Of a stretch of DNA of 64,000 nucleotides, positions 34,249-41,599 are shown piece by piece. The stretch's first letter is position 1. Each line of letters begins with the position of its first letter. Source of the stretch: JAWXCB01 sp034440455 (GTDB lineage: Bacteria > Bacteroidota > Bacteroidia > Chitinophagales > CAIOSU01); NCBI GenBank assembly GCA_034440455.1, contig JAWXCB010000019.1, forward strand, positions 117,909-181,908. Direction: 5' to 3'. The notes beneath the pieces are model-generated. The model did not search any database, had not been told where the DNA came from, and saw only the letters and a program-made list of their open reading frames with translations. The position numbers and the translations under genes were made by a program.

Positions 34249-35745
34249 GTGCCAACAATCAAAAAAATTCTCGTTGCCAATCGCGGAGAAATCGCGCTGC
34301 GTGTGATGCGCTCTGCAAAGGAAATGGGCATCAAAACCGTTGCTGTTTTTTCCGATGCTGACAGAGCCATGCCCTTCGTGCGCTATGCAGATGAAGCGAT
34401 AAACATCGGAGCAGCGCCTTCATCACAATCTTATTTAGTTGCTGAAAAAATTATTGAAGCCGCGAAAAGAACAAAGGCTGATGCGATTCATCCCGGCTAT
34501 GGTTTTCTTTCGGAGAGAGATGCGTTTGTAGAAAAAGTAGAATACTCTGGCATCATCTTCATTGGTCCCGCTGCCAAATCCATCCGCATGATGGGCAATA
34601 AGATTTCCGCAAAAGAAATTGCGCGCAAACTGAACGTACCGCTTGTGCCCGGAACGAAAAATGCGATTGAAGATATTGCCCTTGCAAAACGCGAAGCAAA
34701 AAAAATCGGTTATCCGATTTTATTGAAAGCTGCAGCAGGCGGTGGCGGCAAGGGAATGCGCGTGGTAAATGAAGAAGCAGAATTAGAATCGCAGATGGAA
34801 CGCGCAGTAAGCGAAGCACTCGCTTCATTTGGCGATGGCTCGGTGTTTATTGAAAAATATATCGCCACACCACGCCATATTGAAATTCAAATACTGGCAG
34901 ATGCGCATGGAAACACGGTGTACCTCTTTGAGCGCGAATGTTCCATCCAGCGCAGGTATCAGAAGTTGATTGAAGAAGCGCCTTCGCCCGTAGTTTCTGA
35001 ATCGCTGAGAAAGAGAATGGGTGAATGTGCCGTTGCGCTTGCAAAATCTTGTAACTATACCAGCGCAGGCACCATTGAGTTTCTTGTGGATGAACAGTTG
35101 AATTTCTACTTCCTTGAAATGAACACGCGCCTGCAAGTAGAGCATCCGGTAACTGAGTTGATAACAGGACTTGATTTGGTAAAAGAACAAATCAAAATTG
35201 CTCAGGGAGAAAAACTAAGCTTTACACAACAGGATTTAAAAATTAATGGTCACGCGATGGAACTGCGCGTGAATGCCGAAGACCCGTTTGATAATTTTTT
35301 ACCAAACGTAGGAAAACTCGAAACCTACCGGAAGCCCGGTGGCAACGGTGTGCGTGTGGATGATGGGTATGAAGAAGGCATGGAGATTCCAATTTATTAT
35401 GACCCGATGATTGCGAAGTTGATTACGCATGGCAAAGACAGAGCAGAAGTAATCGAACGCATGACACGCGCGATGGATGAATACAAAATCAGCGGGATGA
35501 AAACCACGCTGCCGTTTGGAAAATTCATGATGCAGCATCCTGAGTTTCAAAAAGGGAATATGAGCACACGATTTATCGAGGAGCATTTTTCACCCGAAAA
35601 ACTTTCGAAGCATAGCGAAGATGAAGCGGTCATCGCTGCGCTTATCGCAACAGAGATTCTATCAGAGAAACCTCAAACTCCAAACTCCAAACTTCAAACT
35701 CCGGTTTCAAGTTGGAAGCAAAATCGCTTAAACCTTGAGCTTTAA
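34249..35745 (+). CDS. accC: Acetyl-CoA/acyl-CoA carboxylase, biotin carboxylase subunit
   Basis: 498 residues from GTG 34249. Biotin carboxylase N-domain KILVANRGEIALRVMR, ATP-grasp with AAAGGGGKGMR, ERECSIQRRYQKLIEE, EMNTRLQVEHPVTE with catalytic residues, and the C-terminal domain ending ISGMKTTLPFGKFMM. It carboxylates biotin on a carrier protein using ATP and bicarbonate. No biotin carrier or carboxyltransferase gene is adjacent, so whether it serves acetyl-CoA, propionyl-CoA or pyruvate carboxylation is open. After about residue 470 the protein carries a tail read from a dispersed repeat (QTPNSKLQTP), not part of the family. The stop overlaps the next gene by 11 bases. Confidence 0.9.
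   Translation: MPTIKKILVANRGEIALRVMRSAKEMGIKTVAVFSDADRAMPFVRYADEAINIGAAPSSQSYLVAEKIIEAAKRTKADAIHPGYGFLSERDAFVEKVEYSGIIFIGPAAKSIRMMGNKISAKEIARKLNVPLVPGTKNAIEDIALAKREAKKIGYPILLKAAAGGGGKGMRVVNEEAELESQMERAVSEALASFGDGSVFIEKYIATPRHIEIQILADAHGNTVYLFERECSIQRRYQKLIEEAPSPVVSESLRKRMGECAVALAKSCNYTSAGTIEFLVDEQLNFYFLEMNTRLQVEHPVTELITGLDLVKEQIKIAQGEKLSFTQQDLKINGHAMELRVNAEDPFDNFLPNVGKLETYRKPGGNGVRVDDGYEEGMEIPIYYDPMIAKLITHGKDRAEVIERMTRAMDEYKISGMKTTLPFGKFMMQHPEFQKGNMSTRFIEEHFSPEKLSKHSEDEAVIAALIATEILSEKPQTPNSKLQTPVSSWKQNRLNLEL
35671..35717. repeat. AAACTCCAAACTTC-type repeat forming the accC 3' end
   Basis: Tandem units CTCAAACTCCAAACTCC and AAACTTCAAACTCC, followed by the partial inverted copy GGTTTCAAGTTGGAAG. 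Known as an intergenic simple repeat in Bacteroidota; here translated as the tail of the biotin carboxylase. Confidence 0.65.
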
Positions 35746-36478
35746 AGACCATTTTTCCACCCAGTCGGCTGATTATGCCAAATTCAGACCACGCTACCCC
35801 CAACAACTATATGACTTCGTACTTGCGCATGTGCAAACGAAAAACACTGCGTGGGATGTTGCAACAGGAAACGGACAAGTGGCAATCGTGCTTGCGGAAC
35901 ATTTCAAAAAAGTGATTGCGACAGACGCGAGCAAAAATCAAATCAAACACGCAACAGCGCATCCAAAAGTCACATACAGAGTGAGCGCTGCTGAAAACTG
36001 CGGTTTGCCTGATGGCATTGCAGACCTCATTACTGTCGGGCAGGCGTTGCACTGGTTTGATTTTGAAAAATTCTTTCATGAAGTGAAGCGCGTTGCCAAA
36101 CCCGGATGCTTCTTCGCATCGTGGGGCTATCGCATTCACAACATCAGCCCGGAGATTGATGTCATCACAAAACGATTTGACGAGGAGTTAGTCGGACCGT
36201 ATTGGCCCAAAGAACGCGTGTTTGTTGATGCGCATTATGAAAGCATTTCACTTCCATTTAAACCGATAGACGCGCCTCCTTTCACCTTGCAATGGAAATG
36301 GAACATGCATGAACTACTCGGCTATCTAAACACTTGGTCAAGCACACAGCTTTACATCAAAGCGAAACAGCACAATCCCTTAGACCTCATCGAAAAAGAT
36401 TTGCTCCACGCATGGGGCGACCCCGCAGAGGAGCGAGAAATATCGTGGCCTATTTTCTTTAAAGCGGGATACGTTTAG
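35735..36478 (+). CDS. Class I SAM-dependent methyltransferase
   Basis: 247 residues from the TTG at 35735, which lies inside the end of accC (11-base overlap). FSTQSADYAKFRPRYP is the typical opening of this ubiquinone/menaquinone- and small-molecule-methyltransferase-like family; AWDVATGNGQVA is SAM motif I, ATDASKNQI motif II, ITVGQALHWFDFEKF the post-II region. The substrate is unknown; relatives include trans-aconitate- and yeast YHR209W (CRG1)-like enzymes. It lies downstream of accC but its start sits in repeat-derived sequence, so the link may be accidental. Confidence 0.87.
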   Translation: MSFKDHFSTQSADYAKFRPRYPQQLYDFVLAHVQTKNTAWDVATGNGQVAIVLAEHFKKVIATDASKNQIKHATAHPKVTYRVSAAENCGLPDGIADLITVGQALHWFDFEKFFHEVKRVAKPGCFFASWGYRIHNISPEIDVITKRFDEELVGPYWPKERVFVDAHYESISLPFKPIDAPPFTLQWKWNMHELLGYLNTWSSTQLYIKAKQHNPLDLIEKDLLHAWGDPAEEREISWPIFFKAGYV

Positions 36479-36490
36479 ATTGCCCCGCGC

Positions 36491-36498
36491 TATATTTG
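36491..36498 (+). promoter_or_regulatory. TAnnTTTG -7 box with near-leaderless spacing
   Basis: TATATTTG is a perfect match and ends 4 bases before the ATG at 36503. It implies that the retropepsin-like gene is transcribed from its start codon or nearly so. Confidence 0.55.
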
Positions 36499-36502
36499 CA
36501 AC

Positions 36503-36883
36503 ATGGGTCTTACTTATGCAAAAATCAAACTGAACAACGCTCGCAAACCGGAACTGAAACCGGTAGAAATTAGTGCGCTTGTAGATTCAGGCGCGTTGTT
36601 TATGAGCATAACAGAAACGATTGCTATGCAGCTTCAATTAAAAGAATTGGAAAAACGCTCAGTAAAAATTGCTGATGGCTCAATTCACATGGTTCCTTTT
36701 GTTGGTCCGTTGCGAATAGATTTTGAAAACCGATTTTGTTTTACGGGAGCAATGGTTCTCGGAGATGAGCCGTTGCTTGGAGCAGTTCCTATAGAAGAAA
36801 TGGATGTTATTCTTCATCCGGTAACACGGAAGTTAATGGTAAATCCTGAGCACCCGAATGTTCCCCAATACATCATGTACTGA
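36503..36883 (+). CDS. Retropepsin-like (clan AA) aspartic protease family protein
   Basis: 126 residues, cytoplasmic. The catalytic motif LVDSGALF (Asp about residue 27) and the second conserved glycine-rich segment PLLGAVPIEEMDVIL match single-domain bacterial clan AA proteases that work as dimers. The C-terminal VNPEHPNVPQYIMY is typical of a Bacteroidota/Chlorobi subgroup often encoded near toxin-antitoxin genes. It has its own promoter box directly at the start. The eboA fragment follows 11 bases downstream, so this gene borders the accessory island. Confidence 0.85.
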   Translation: MGLTYAKIKLNNARKPELKPVEISALVDSGALFMSITETIAMQLQLKELEKRSVKIADGSIHMVPFVGPLRIDFENRFCFTGAMVLGDEPLLGAVPIEEMDVILHPVTRKLMVNPEHPNVPQYIMY

Positions 36884-36894
36884 TTTCAATAATT

Positions 36895-37014
36895 ATGCAA
36901 ACTCACAGGGGCGAAGCGCAATCATTCCTGCAATCACTTCTTGCTCCGCAATTCACGCCTGAATCGCTTCTGCCTTTGGCGAGTGAGCTTTTATCAGGCA
37001 TCCTGCCTTTTTAA
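36895..37014 (+). pseudogene. Truncated eboA 5' fragment (partial duplicate of the gene at 40590)
   Basis: A 39-codon frame starting at ATG 36895 reads EAQSFLQSLLAPQFTPESL, matching residues 8-26 of the intact EboA protein at 40590 except one residue. At DNA level 36913-36970 and 40611-40668 differ at 5 of 58 positions; four differences are synonymous. After Leu the two sequences diverge completely and the fragment stops soon after. It marks the left edge of the RNA ligase/methyltransferase island. Confidence 0.72.
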
Positions 37015-37085
37015 TTTTGTGAGCAAATGATGCCGGAGGCAGAGAAAACATTCACTCGCGGGACACGAGCGAAGGCGGAGGGAAA

Positions 37086-37850
37086 TTACTTTTTCAATGT
37101 TCTTTCGTAGTCTTCAAACCGCACCTTCACAATTTTTTTTCTTTCTTCGTTTCGCAACACGATTCCTTCTGCTTTACCCAAAGCATTTTCTGTTAATGCC
37201 ACCTTTGTTGATGGGATAAAGCGTTTCAGGCTTTCCAATATCTCAGCATGCCCCAGTCCTGTAAATTCAAAATTGACTTCGGGTACTAATTGTAATTCAG
37301 AAAACCGAGCAGTGATGTTTTTCCTCGTCAGAAATTTTTGACCATAAACGATACCTGTTTCGGTTTCATGCTCGCGCCAATGTGATATTGCCTCACGACT
37401 TTCATTCAGAACAGATAAGTCATCATATTCAGCAACGTCAAACACGCGAAAACCGATTTTGCCCATGCCATACCACTTCGCGTTTGCAGAAGTTTTTCCT
37501 CCAAACAGCTCTCCATAGATAACACTAAGGTGAGTAGTGGAGGGGAATTTTACCTGCAATTCTTTCAAGCCGTCAACAATTCCCTGTGTCAAATCATAAT
37601 ACAGGTCATGGCAGAAATGCAGGATAAATTCCCTTGAGCCTATCAGGTATTCATCTCCAAGACAAATAATTCGCACATTAGTTCCATCAATTTTTTCGGT
37701 GGCAAATAGTTGTTCCCCTTCGAGGGGCGTTGTGAGTTCATTGGTGAGTTTCTCTCGCTCCCCCAACTTATGCAAGGTAAGAATGGAGGGATATTTTGTG
37801 AGTGTATTTATTTTATCCTTGCCGTGCTGCCGGATGAGTTCTTTTATCAT
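37086..37850 (-). CDS. Minimal RNA ligase family protein (Rnl2-like nucleotidyltransferase)
   Basis: 254 residues. The full covalent nucleotidyltransferase set is visible: motif I TEKIDGTNVRI with Lys53 as the AMP-accepting residue, motif III YGELFGG, motif IIIa GFRVFDV, motif IV AEGIVLR and motif V KIVKVRF. There is no clear C-terminal ligase accessory domain, so this is the minimal RNA_ligase fold. Such enzymes seal 3'-OH/5'-phosphate RNA ends. It starts 17 bases after the stop of the methyltransferase gene on the same strand, suggesting co-expression. A role in repairing RNA cut during phage defence is possible but not shown. Confidence 0.85.
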   Translation of the reverse strand: MIKELIRQHGKDKINTLTKYPSILTLHKLGEREKLTNELTTPLEGEQLFATEKIDGTNVRIICLGDEYLIGSREFILHFCHDLYYDLTQGIVDGLKELQVKFPSTTHLSVIYGELFGGKTSANAKWYGMGKIGFRVFDVAEYDDLSVLNESREAISHWREHETETGIVYGQKFLTRKNITARFSELQLVPEVNFEFTGLGHAEILESLKRFIPSTKVALTENALGKAEGIVLRNEERKKIVKVRFEDYERTLKK

Positions 37851-37867
37851 GCTGCTGCATTTATAAT

Positions 37868-39547
37868 TTACGCCTCATCAAACACCTCATCCTTATCCAA
37901 GAAACCATATTCCTCTATTTGCGGTAAAATTTTGGCGGCAAGCGTTTCGTTTGCCTTGCTCAGTTCTTTCAGTTCGTCCGTTGCTAAGTTATGTTCGGCA
38001 AGGCAACGCCTGATTTGATACCAGCCTGCATCCCACGTTTCGATTTTCCATTTGTGGGTTGCCATGTGGTTGAGGCTGGCATAAAAGAGTTTGTAAACCG
38101 CTTCTGCTTTTTCCAACACTTCTTGCGCTTCTGCTGAAAACACATTTTTAGAAAGCCAGTTGGCGACATAGCGGTTTTCATCTTTAGTCAGTTGCTGCCG
38201 GAAGTCGGCATCTTTGATTTCCCAGCGTTTCACTTTTTCGATTTTAAAAGGGAAGAAGTTGTTTTTAATTTGGTAGGTGTTGCCCAAATAGGAAACATTC
38301 TTTAAAGCCGTTGTTTCATTTGAGCCGGAAAACAAACTCCATACAATGCAATCATTCAAAAACTCTTTACTTGGCTCGGTGTGCGGAATGAGAAATTGAT
38401 TCCTGTCATTCAGCCACGTTTGTTTTGGAATTTTTTTAACAGCATGTAATGTCAATGCCTTTTCAAAGTTCTCTTTGATAACAGAAAATGCTCCTGCACT
38501 TGCATTCGGTGAAGAAAGAATTACAACATATTTAGCATGTTGAAAGTCGTTGCCGTTACTGCAAAGAGAGCCGAGAAAGTCAGGTCTTGCACGATGCCTT
38601 GTGTCTGCATTGCAATGCTTCACCGTGATGCCATTACTCAATGGCGGCAAAATGAAGTCTTTTGAATTTTGCGGTCGTTCAAACCAGTTGTTCAGCACAT
38701 CCTCTTTTTCAATGAGCCGCAAATGCTTCACCCCAATGGTTTGCGCTTCTTCATTTGCAATATCAATTTCTACTGATTTGCTTTCCCGTGGTTTTGATAA
38801 GTTCCAAATTAAATAGCCGATTGGATATTTCCCCTTCACTCCGTGAAAGGTTGTTGATTTAAAAAGAAATCCTTTCTTGAATTTGTAGTTGAAAAACTTA
38901 TCCCTGTATTCAATGCTATCAGGCGCATTGAGGTACTTCAATTTTGAGAACATTCCCAAGTAGGTTTTCTTAGGAAGTTCATGCACAATGCGAAACATAA
39001 ACTGTGCGAATAGCTCCCGCTTCACATGTCCTGTTTCCTCATTATCCATCAGGATTTCTACTTTGGTTTTGCTCACGCCTTTCTTTGATTCTCCTTTTGC
39101 GCCTCCTACTTGCGCAGTAGCAAAAGGAGGATTGATATGCACCAACCATGTAATGCTCGGGTCGGCTAATTCATCCCTCAGTTTCTTTGGCAATTTCCAG
39201 TTTGGCGCAAAGGGAAGTTTTTCTTTGTTGAACAGATATTCCACATCATCATTCAAATAGTCATATTGAAAACAGGTAGCGTTAGGAAACACTTTTTTCA
39301 AATGGTCGGCTTCGCTACCATGCAGCGTTGACAGGTAGAGGTATTTATAGGCTTCAGCGGGGAGGTGATATTCAAGATTGCCGGTTCCGGCTGCCATATC
39401 CCAAATTCTATACTTGCCTGATTTATACCATTTTTTCCCAAGCGCTTCACCCAAGTAGTGAATTGCTTTTTTACAAAACGGCTCCGGTGTGTAAAATTCA
39501 CCTTCAAATCTTCGCTGGCTATCATCCGTGAGCCTGTCTAACTTGGC
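37868..39547 (-). CDS. N6-adenine DNA methyltransferase, C-terminal part of a frameshifted gene
   Basis: The reading frame is open from about complement 39547 to 37868 (about 560 codons). It begins AKLDRLTDDSQRRFEGEFYT, includes the motif X-like GEFYTPEPF, SAM motif I WDMAAGTGNLEY and the catalytic motif IV NPPF, as in gamma-class N6-adenine methyltransferases. No ATG, GTG or TTG precedes motif X in this frame: the first start codon (TTG at complement 39454) would remove it. The protein therefore depends on the upstream frame (39538-40329) by way of a -1 shift or a lost base near 39547. The remainder may contain the target-recognition region. RNA ligase follows after 17 bases. Confidence 0.85.
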   Translation of the reverse strand, partial: AKLDRLTDDSQRRFEGEFYTPEPFCKKAIHYLGEALGKKWYKSGKYRIWDMAAGTGNLEYHLPAEAYKYLYLSTLHGSEADHLKKVFPNATCFQYDYLNDDVEYLFNKEKLPFAPNWKLPKKLRDELADPSITWLVHINPPFATAQVGGAKGESKKGVSKTKVEILMDNEETGHVKRELFAQFMFRIVHELPKKTYLGMFSKLKYLNAPDSIEYRDKFFNYKFKKGFLFKSTTFHGVKGKYPIGYLIWNLSKPRESKSVEIDIANEEAQTIGVKHLRLIEKEDVLNNWFERPQNSKDFILPPLSNGITVKHCNADTRHRARPDFLGSLCSNGNDFQHAKYVVILSSPNASAGAFSVIKENFEKALTLHAVKKIPKQTWLNDRNQFLIPHTEPSKEFLNDCIVWSLFSGSNETTALKNVSYLGNTYQIKNNFFPFKIEKVKRWEIKDADFRQQLTKDENRYVANWLSKNVFSAEAQEVLEKAEAVYKLFYASLNHMATHKWKIETWDAGWYQIRRCLAEHNLATDELKELSKANETLAAKILPQIEEYGFLDKDEVFDEA

Positions 39548-40329
39548 ATAATGCCATGAATTGTTTCGGCATTGGTAACATAATCGTAAACGCCCCAGAA
39601 ATAATCGTAGTCCTTCGTGAGAACTTTCTGCGTTTTCGAGTTCTTGTCTTCAAACGTGAAAACCACGCGACCATTTTCCTTGTCAATGATTACTTTCTCG
39701 CGCTGAATGTTGGCAAGGAAATAAAAGGAGTCTTTATAGCCGTTTACAATGTACTTGCCGATGACGCCTTTCCAATGGTCAAACACAGCTTCAAAATTTT
39801 CTTCGTTGATTATTTTCTTGTCGCCAAAATCCATGAGCAACTGCGGATTCAGCGCGTTTTCAAGATTCTTGCTGAAAGCTGCGTGTTCGAGTTTCTGCGA
39901 AATTTTGTAAACATGCAGCTTGCTTGTTTCCGGCTCTTTCACCAAATGGTCAACGAGCTTCGGGTCGGGTTTGCTTGGCGCGCATTCCCAATCATAAGCA
40001 TCGTTTGAATAGTAGGTTGACCATTTGCGCGTTTCCGTGATGGCTGCTTCGTTTTTATCGGCAAGGCAGATGAAAAACGGAATCGCCTGTTCCACTTCAA
40101 CATATTTCAGCCGCCTGATATAGTAAAGCGATTGCGCAAGCACAGTAGCAAGGGCTTTGAGGTTTTGAAAGTTTTTATTGGCTTTGAATTCAAATAAAAC
40201 CTGTGGCGTGTATAAATCATGGCGGTGAGAAGTGTCGTATTTTATCTTGAAATAGCCGGCATAGATTGCCTTTACATCTTCTTCCGTAGCAGCCTTCTCT
40301 AAGCGGTTTTTAAACTCGTCAAAAGTCAT
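39538..40329 (-). CDS. N-terminal, nuclease-like part of the frameshifted methyltransferase gene
   Basis: 263 residues from the ATG at complement 40329; a longer frame back to 40458 is repeat-encoded and rejected as N-terminus. HDLYTPQVLFEFK has the spacing of a PD-(D/E)xK nuclease core (Asp, then Glu-x-Lys), followed by alpha helices and beta strands. It ends YVTNAETIHGIM before a TAG at 39538-39540, while the adjacent frame continues with KLDRLTDDSQRRFEG, a natural link to the methyltransferase. Together the two parts make about 820 residues, the layout of a single-chain restriction-modification enzyme (type IIG/ISP-like). The nuclease assignment is moderate; the split is strong. Confidence 0.75.
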   Translation of the reverse strand: MTFDEFKNRLEKAATEEDVKAIYAGYFKIKYDTSHRHDLYTPQVLFEFKANKNFQNLKALATVLAQSLYYIRRLKYVEVEQAIPFFICLADKNEAAITETRKWSTYYSNDAYDWECAPSKPDPKLVDHLVKEPETSKLHVYKISQKLEHAAFSKNLENALNPQLLMDFGDKKIINEENFEAVFDHWKGVIGKYIVNGYKDSFYFLANIQREKVIIDKENGRVVFTFEDKNSKTQKVLTKDYDYFWGVYDYVTNAETIHGIMPS

Positions 40330-40386
40330 GTTATTATTTTCGCAGAACCCAAAATACATCTTTTTTTTACCGTTACAGACGGATGA

Positions 40387-40547
40387 AGTCCCGTAGGGAC
40401 GATTCTTTTGGTAGAGAAATGAATGAGGTAATAACGTAAGCCTCGTTGGGGCGACCATTTACAAACATTTTTAAAAGGTCATCCCTACGGGATTTTTTTG
40501 GGGTTGATTTCGATAATTCTACCAAATGAACATCCCTACGGGATTTC
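40387..40547. repeat. Cluster of CCCGTAGGGA palindromic repeats
   Basis: Three units: AGTCCCGTAGGGACGATTC followed by TTTTGGTAGAG (40387-40416); GTCATCCCTACGGGATTT (inverted, 40478-40495); and ATTCTACC...CATCCCTACGGGATTT (inverted, 40516-40546). Also CGTAAGCCTCGTTGGGGCGA at 40434. This repeat class is common between Bacteroidota genes. The cluster lies between the methyltransferase start and eboA. Confidence 0.8.
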
Positions 40548-40589
40548 ATAGCTGTTCAGCAACTTTTCCGGTGGTAATTTTACCGCAAC

Positions 40590-41477
40590 ATGAACCAGCC
40601 GAAAACGAATGAAGCGCAATCTTTCCTTCAATCCCTTCTTGCTCCGCAATCCACTCCTGAATCGCTTCAATGGCTGCATCAAAAAGCCGAGAAGCTGAGT
40701 TATGAATTTTCTGAAAAGGAATTTTATCTCGCGTTCAGTTTACTGCCGCGCTATTTTGAAAAAGAAAAACTAAACCTCACTGATGCGCAGCTTCAACAGG
40801 CAAATTATCTGCGCACAGGTTTCAACCCTACTGATTTTACTCTTGTGCAAATAGCAAGAATCCTGCTTGCATTGTCCATTCCAAAGGAAGATACGGAGCG
40901 TTTTTTAAAAATCCTGAACACGCTTTTTACTACCGGGGAAGTGAGCGAACTCGTTGCACTTTATTCCGCGCTGCCGTTATTGCCGCATCCCGAATTGTTG
41001 AAAGCACGCGCAGCAGAAGGAATCCGCACAAGCATGACGGTAGTGTATGATGCTGTGGCATTACACAATCCCTACCCTGCTGATTACTTGGATGAAGATG
41101 CGTGGAATCAAATGGTATTGAAAGCAGTATTTATGGAGCGACCGCTTGATAAAATTTACGGAATAGATAATCGCGCAAACAAACAGCTTGCGCGAATGCT
41201 TTCTGACTATGCGCATGAACGGTGGGCAGCTTCGCGCTCTGTAACGCCTGAATTATGGCGACCTGTTGGACCATTTCTCGAAGAGCGTTTGCTGAAAGAC
41301 ATCGAGCGACTGCTTGAGCGGGGCGATGATTTGGAAAAACAAGCTGCCGCGCTTGCCGTGAAGAGCAGCACTTTTTTAAAAGCAAGAGAATTACTTTTCA
41401 GTAACCCTGAATTGAAAACGAGCGCAGAGCAGAATGAGTTTGACTGGAAAACAATATCTAATTCGGTGATTCGGTAA
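40590..41477 (+). CDS. eboA: EboA domain-containing protein
   Basis: 295 residues. The sequence matches the EboA family throughout: a helical repeat protein with LAFSLLPRYF, FTLVQIARILLAL, NTLFTTGEVSELVALYSALPLLP and YDAVALHNPYP. In cyanobacteria and several Bacteroidota eboA heads the eboABCDEF cluster, implicated in export or maturation of an unknown small molecule (scytonemin monomers in Nostoc). Here only eboB follows. The last residues (SNSVIR) come from a dispersed repeat that runs over the stop codon. A near-match promoter box TAATTTTA lies just before the ATG. Confidence 0.88.
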   Translation: MNQPKTNEAQSFLQSLLAPQSTPESLQWLHQKAEKLSYEFSEKEFYLAFSLLPRYFEKEKLNLTDAQLQQANYLRTGFNPTDFTLVQIARILLALSIPKEDTERFLKILNTLFTTGEVSELVALYSALPLLPHPELLKARAAEGIRTSMTVVYDAVALHNPYPADYLDEDAWNQMVLKAVFMERPLDKIYGIDNRANKQLARMLSDYAHERWAASRSVTPELWRPVGPFLEERLLKDIERLLERGDDLEKQAAALAVKSSTFLKARELLFSNPELKTSAEQNEFDWKTISNSVIR

Positions 41478-41576
41478 TTTGGTAATTTGGTAATTCGGTG
41501 ATTCGATGATTCGATGATGAAAGAATAAAATTGCATTTCAATTACCGAATTATCGAATCAACAAATCATCAAATTT
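41459..41576. repeat. AATTCGGTGATTCGG-type simple repeat with inverted copy
   Basis: Left arm: several units of TAATTCGGTGATTCGG and TAATTTGG. Right arm (41540-41576): AATTACCGAATTATCGAATC, then AACAAATCATCAAATT, the reverse-complement class. Begins inside eboA and fills the gap to eboB. Confidence 0.75.
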
Positions 41577-41599
41577 TAAGATTACGAGAACAACATAAA

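Noticed and set aside
40330..40458. Longer N-terminus of the nuclease-like protein
   Set aside because: These 43 codons translate the CCCGTAGGGAC repeat cluster; the natural start is the ATG at complement 40329.
36913..40668. Direct repeats as attachment sites of an integrative element
   Set aside because: The 58-base copies carry synonymous changes, extend through coding sequence, and no integrase or recombinase gene is in the island; recombination between eboA alleles is a simpler explanation.
41459..41576. Possible CRISPR-like array
   Set aside because: Units are about 15 bases with no spacers and the second half is inverted, so this is a simple palindromic repeat.
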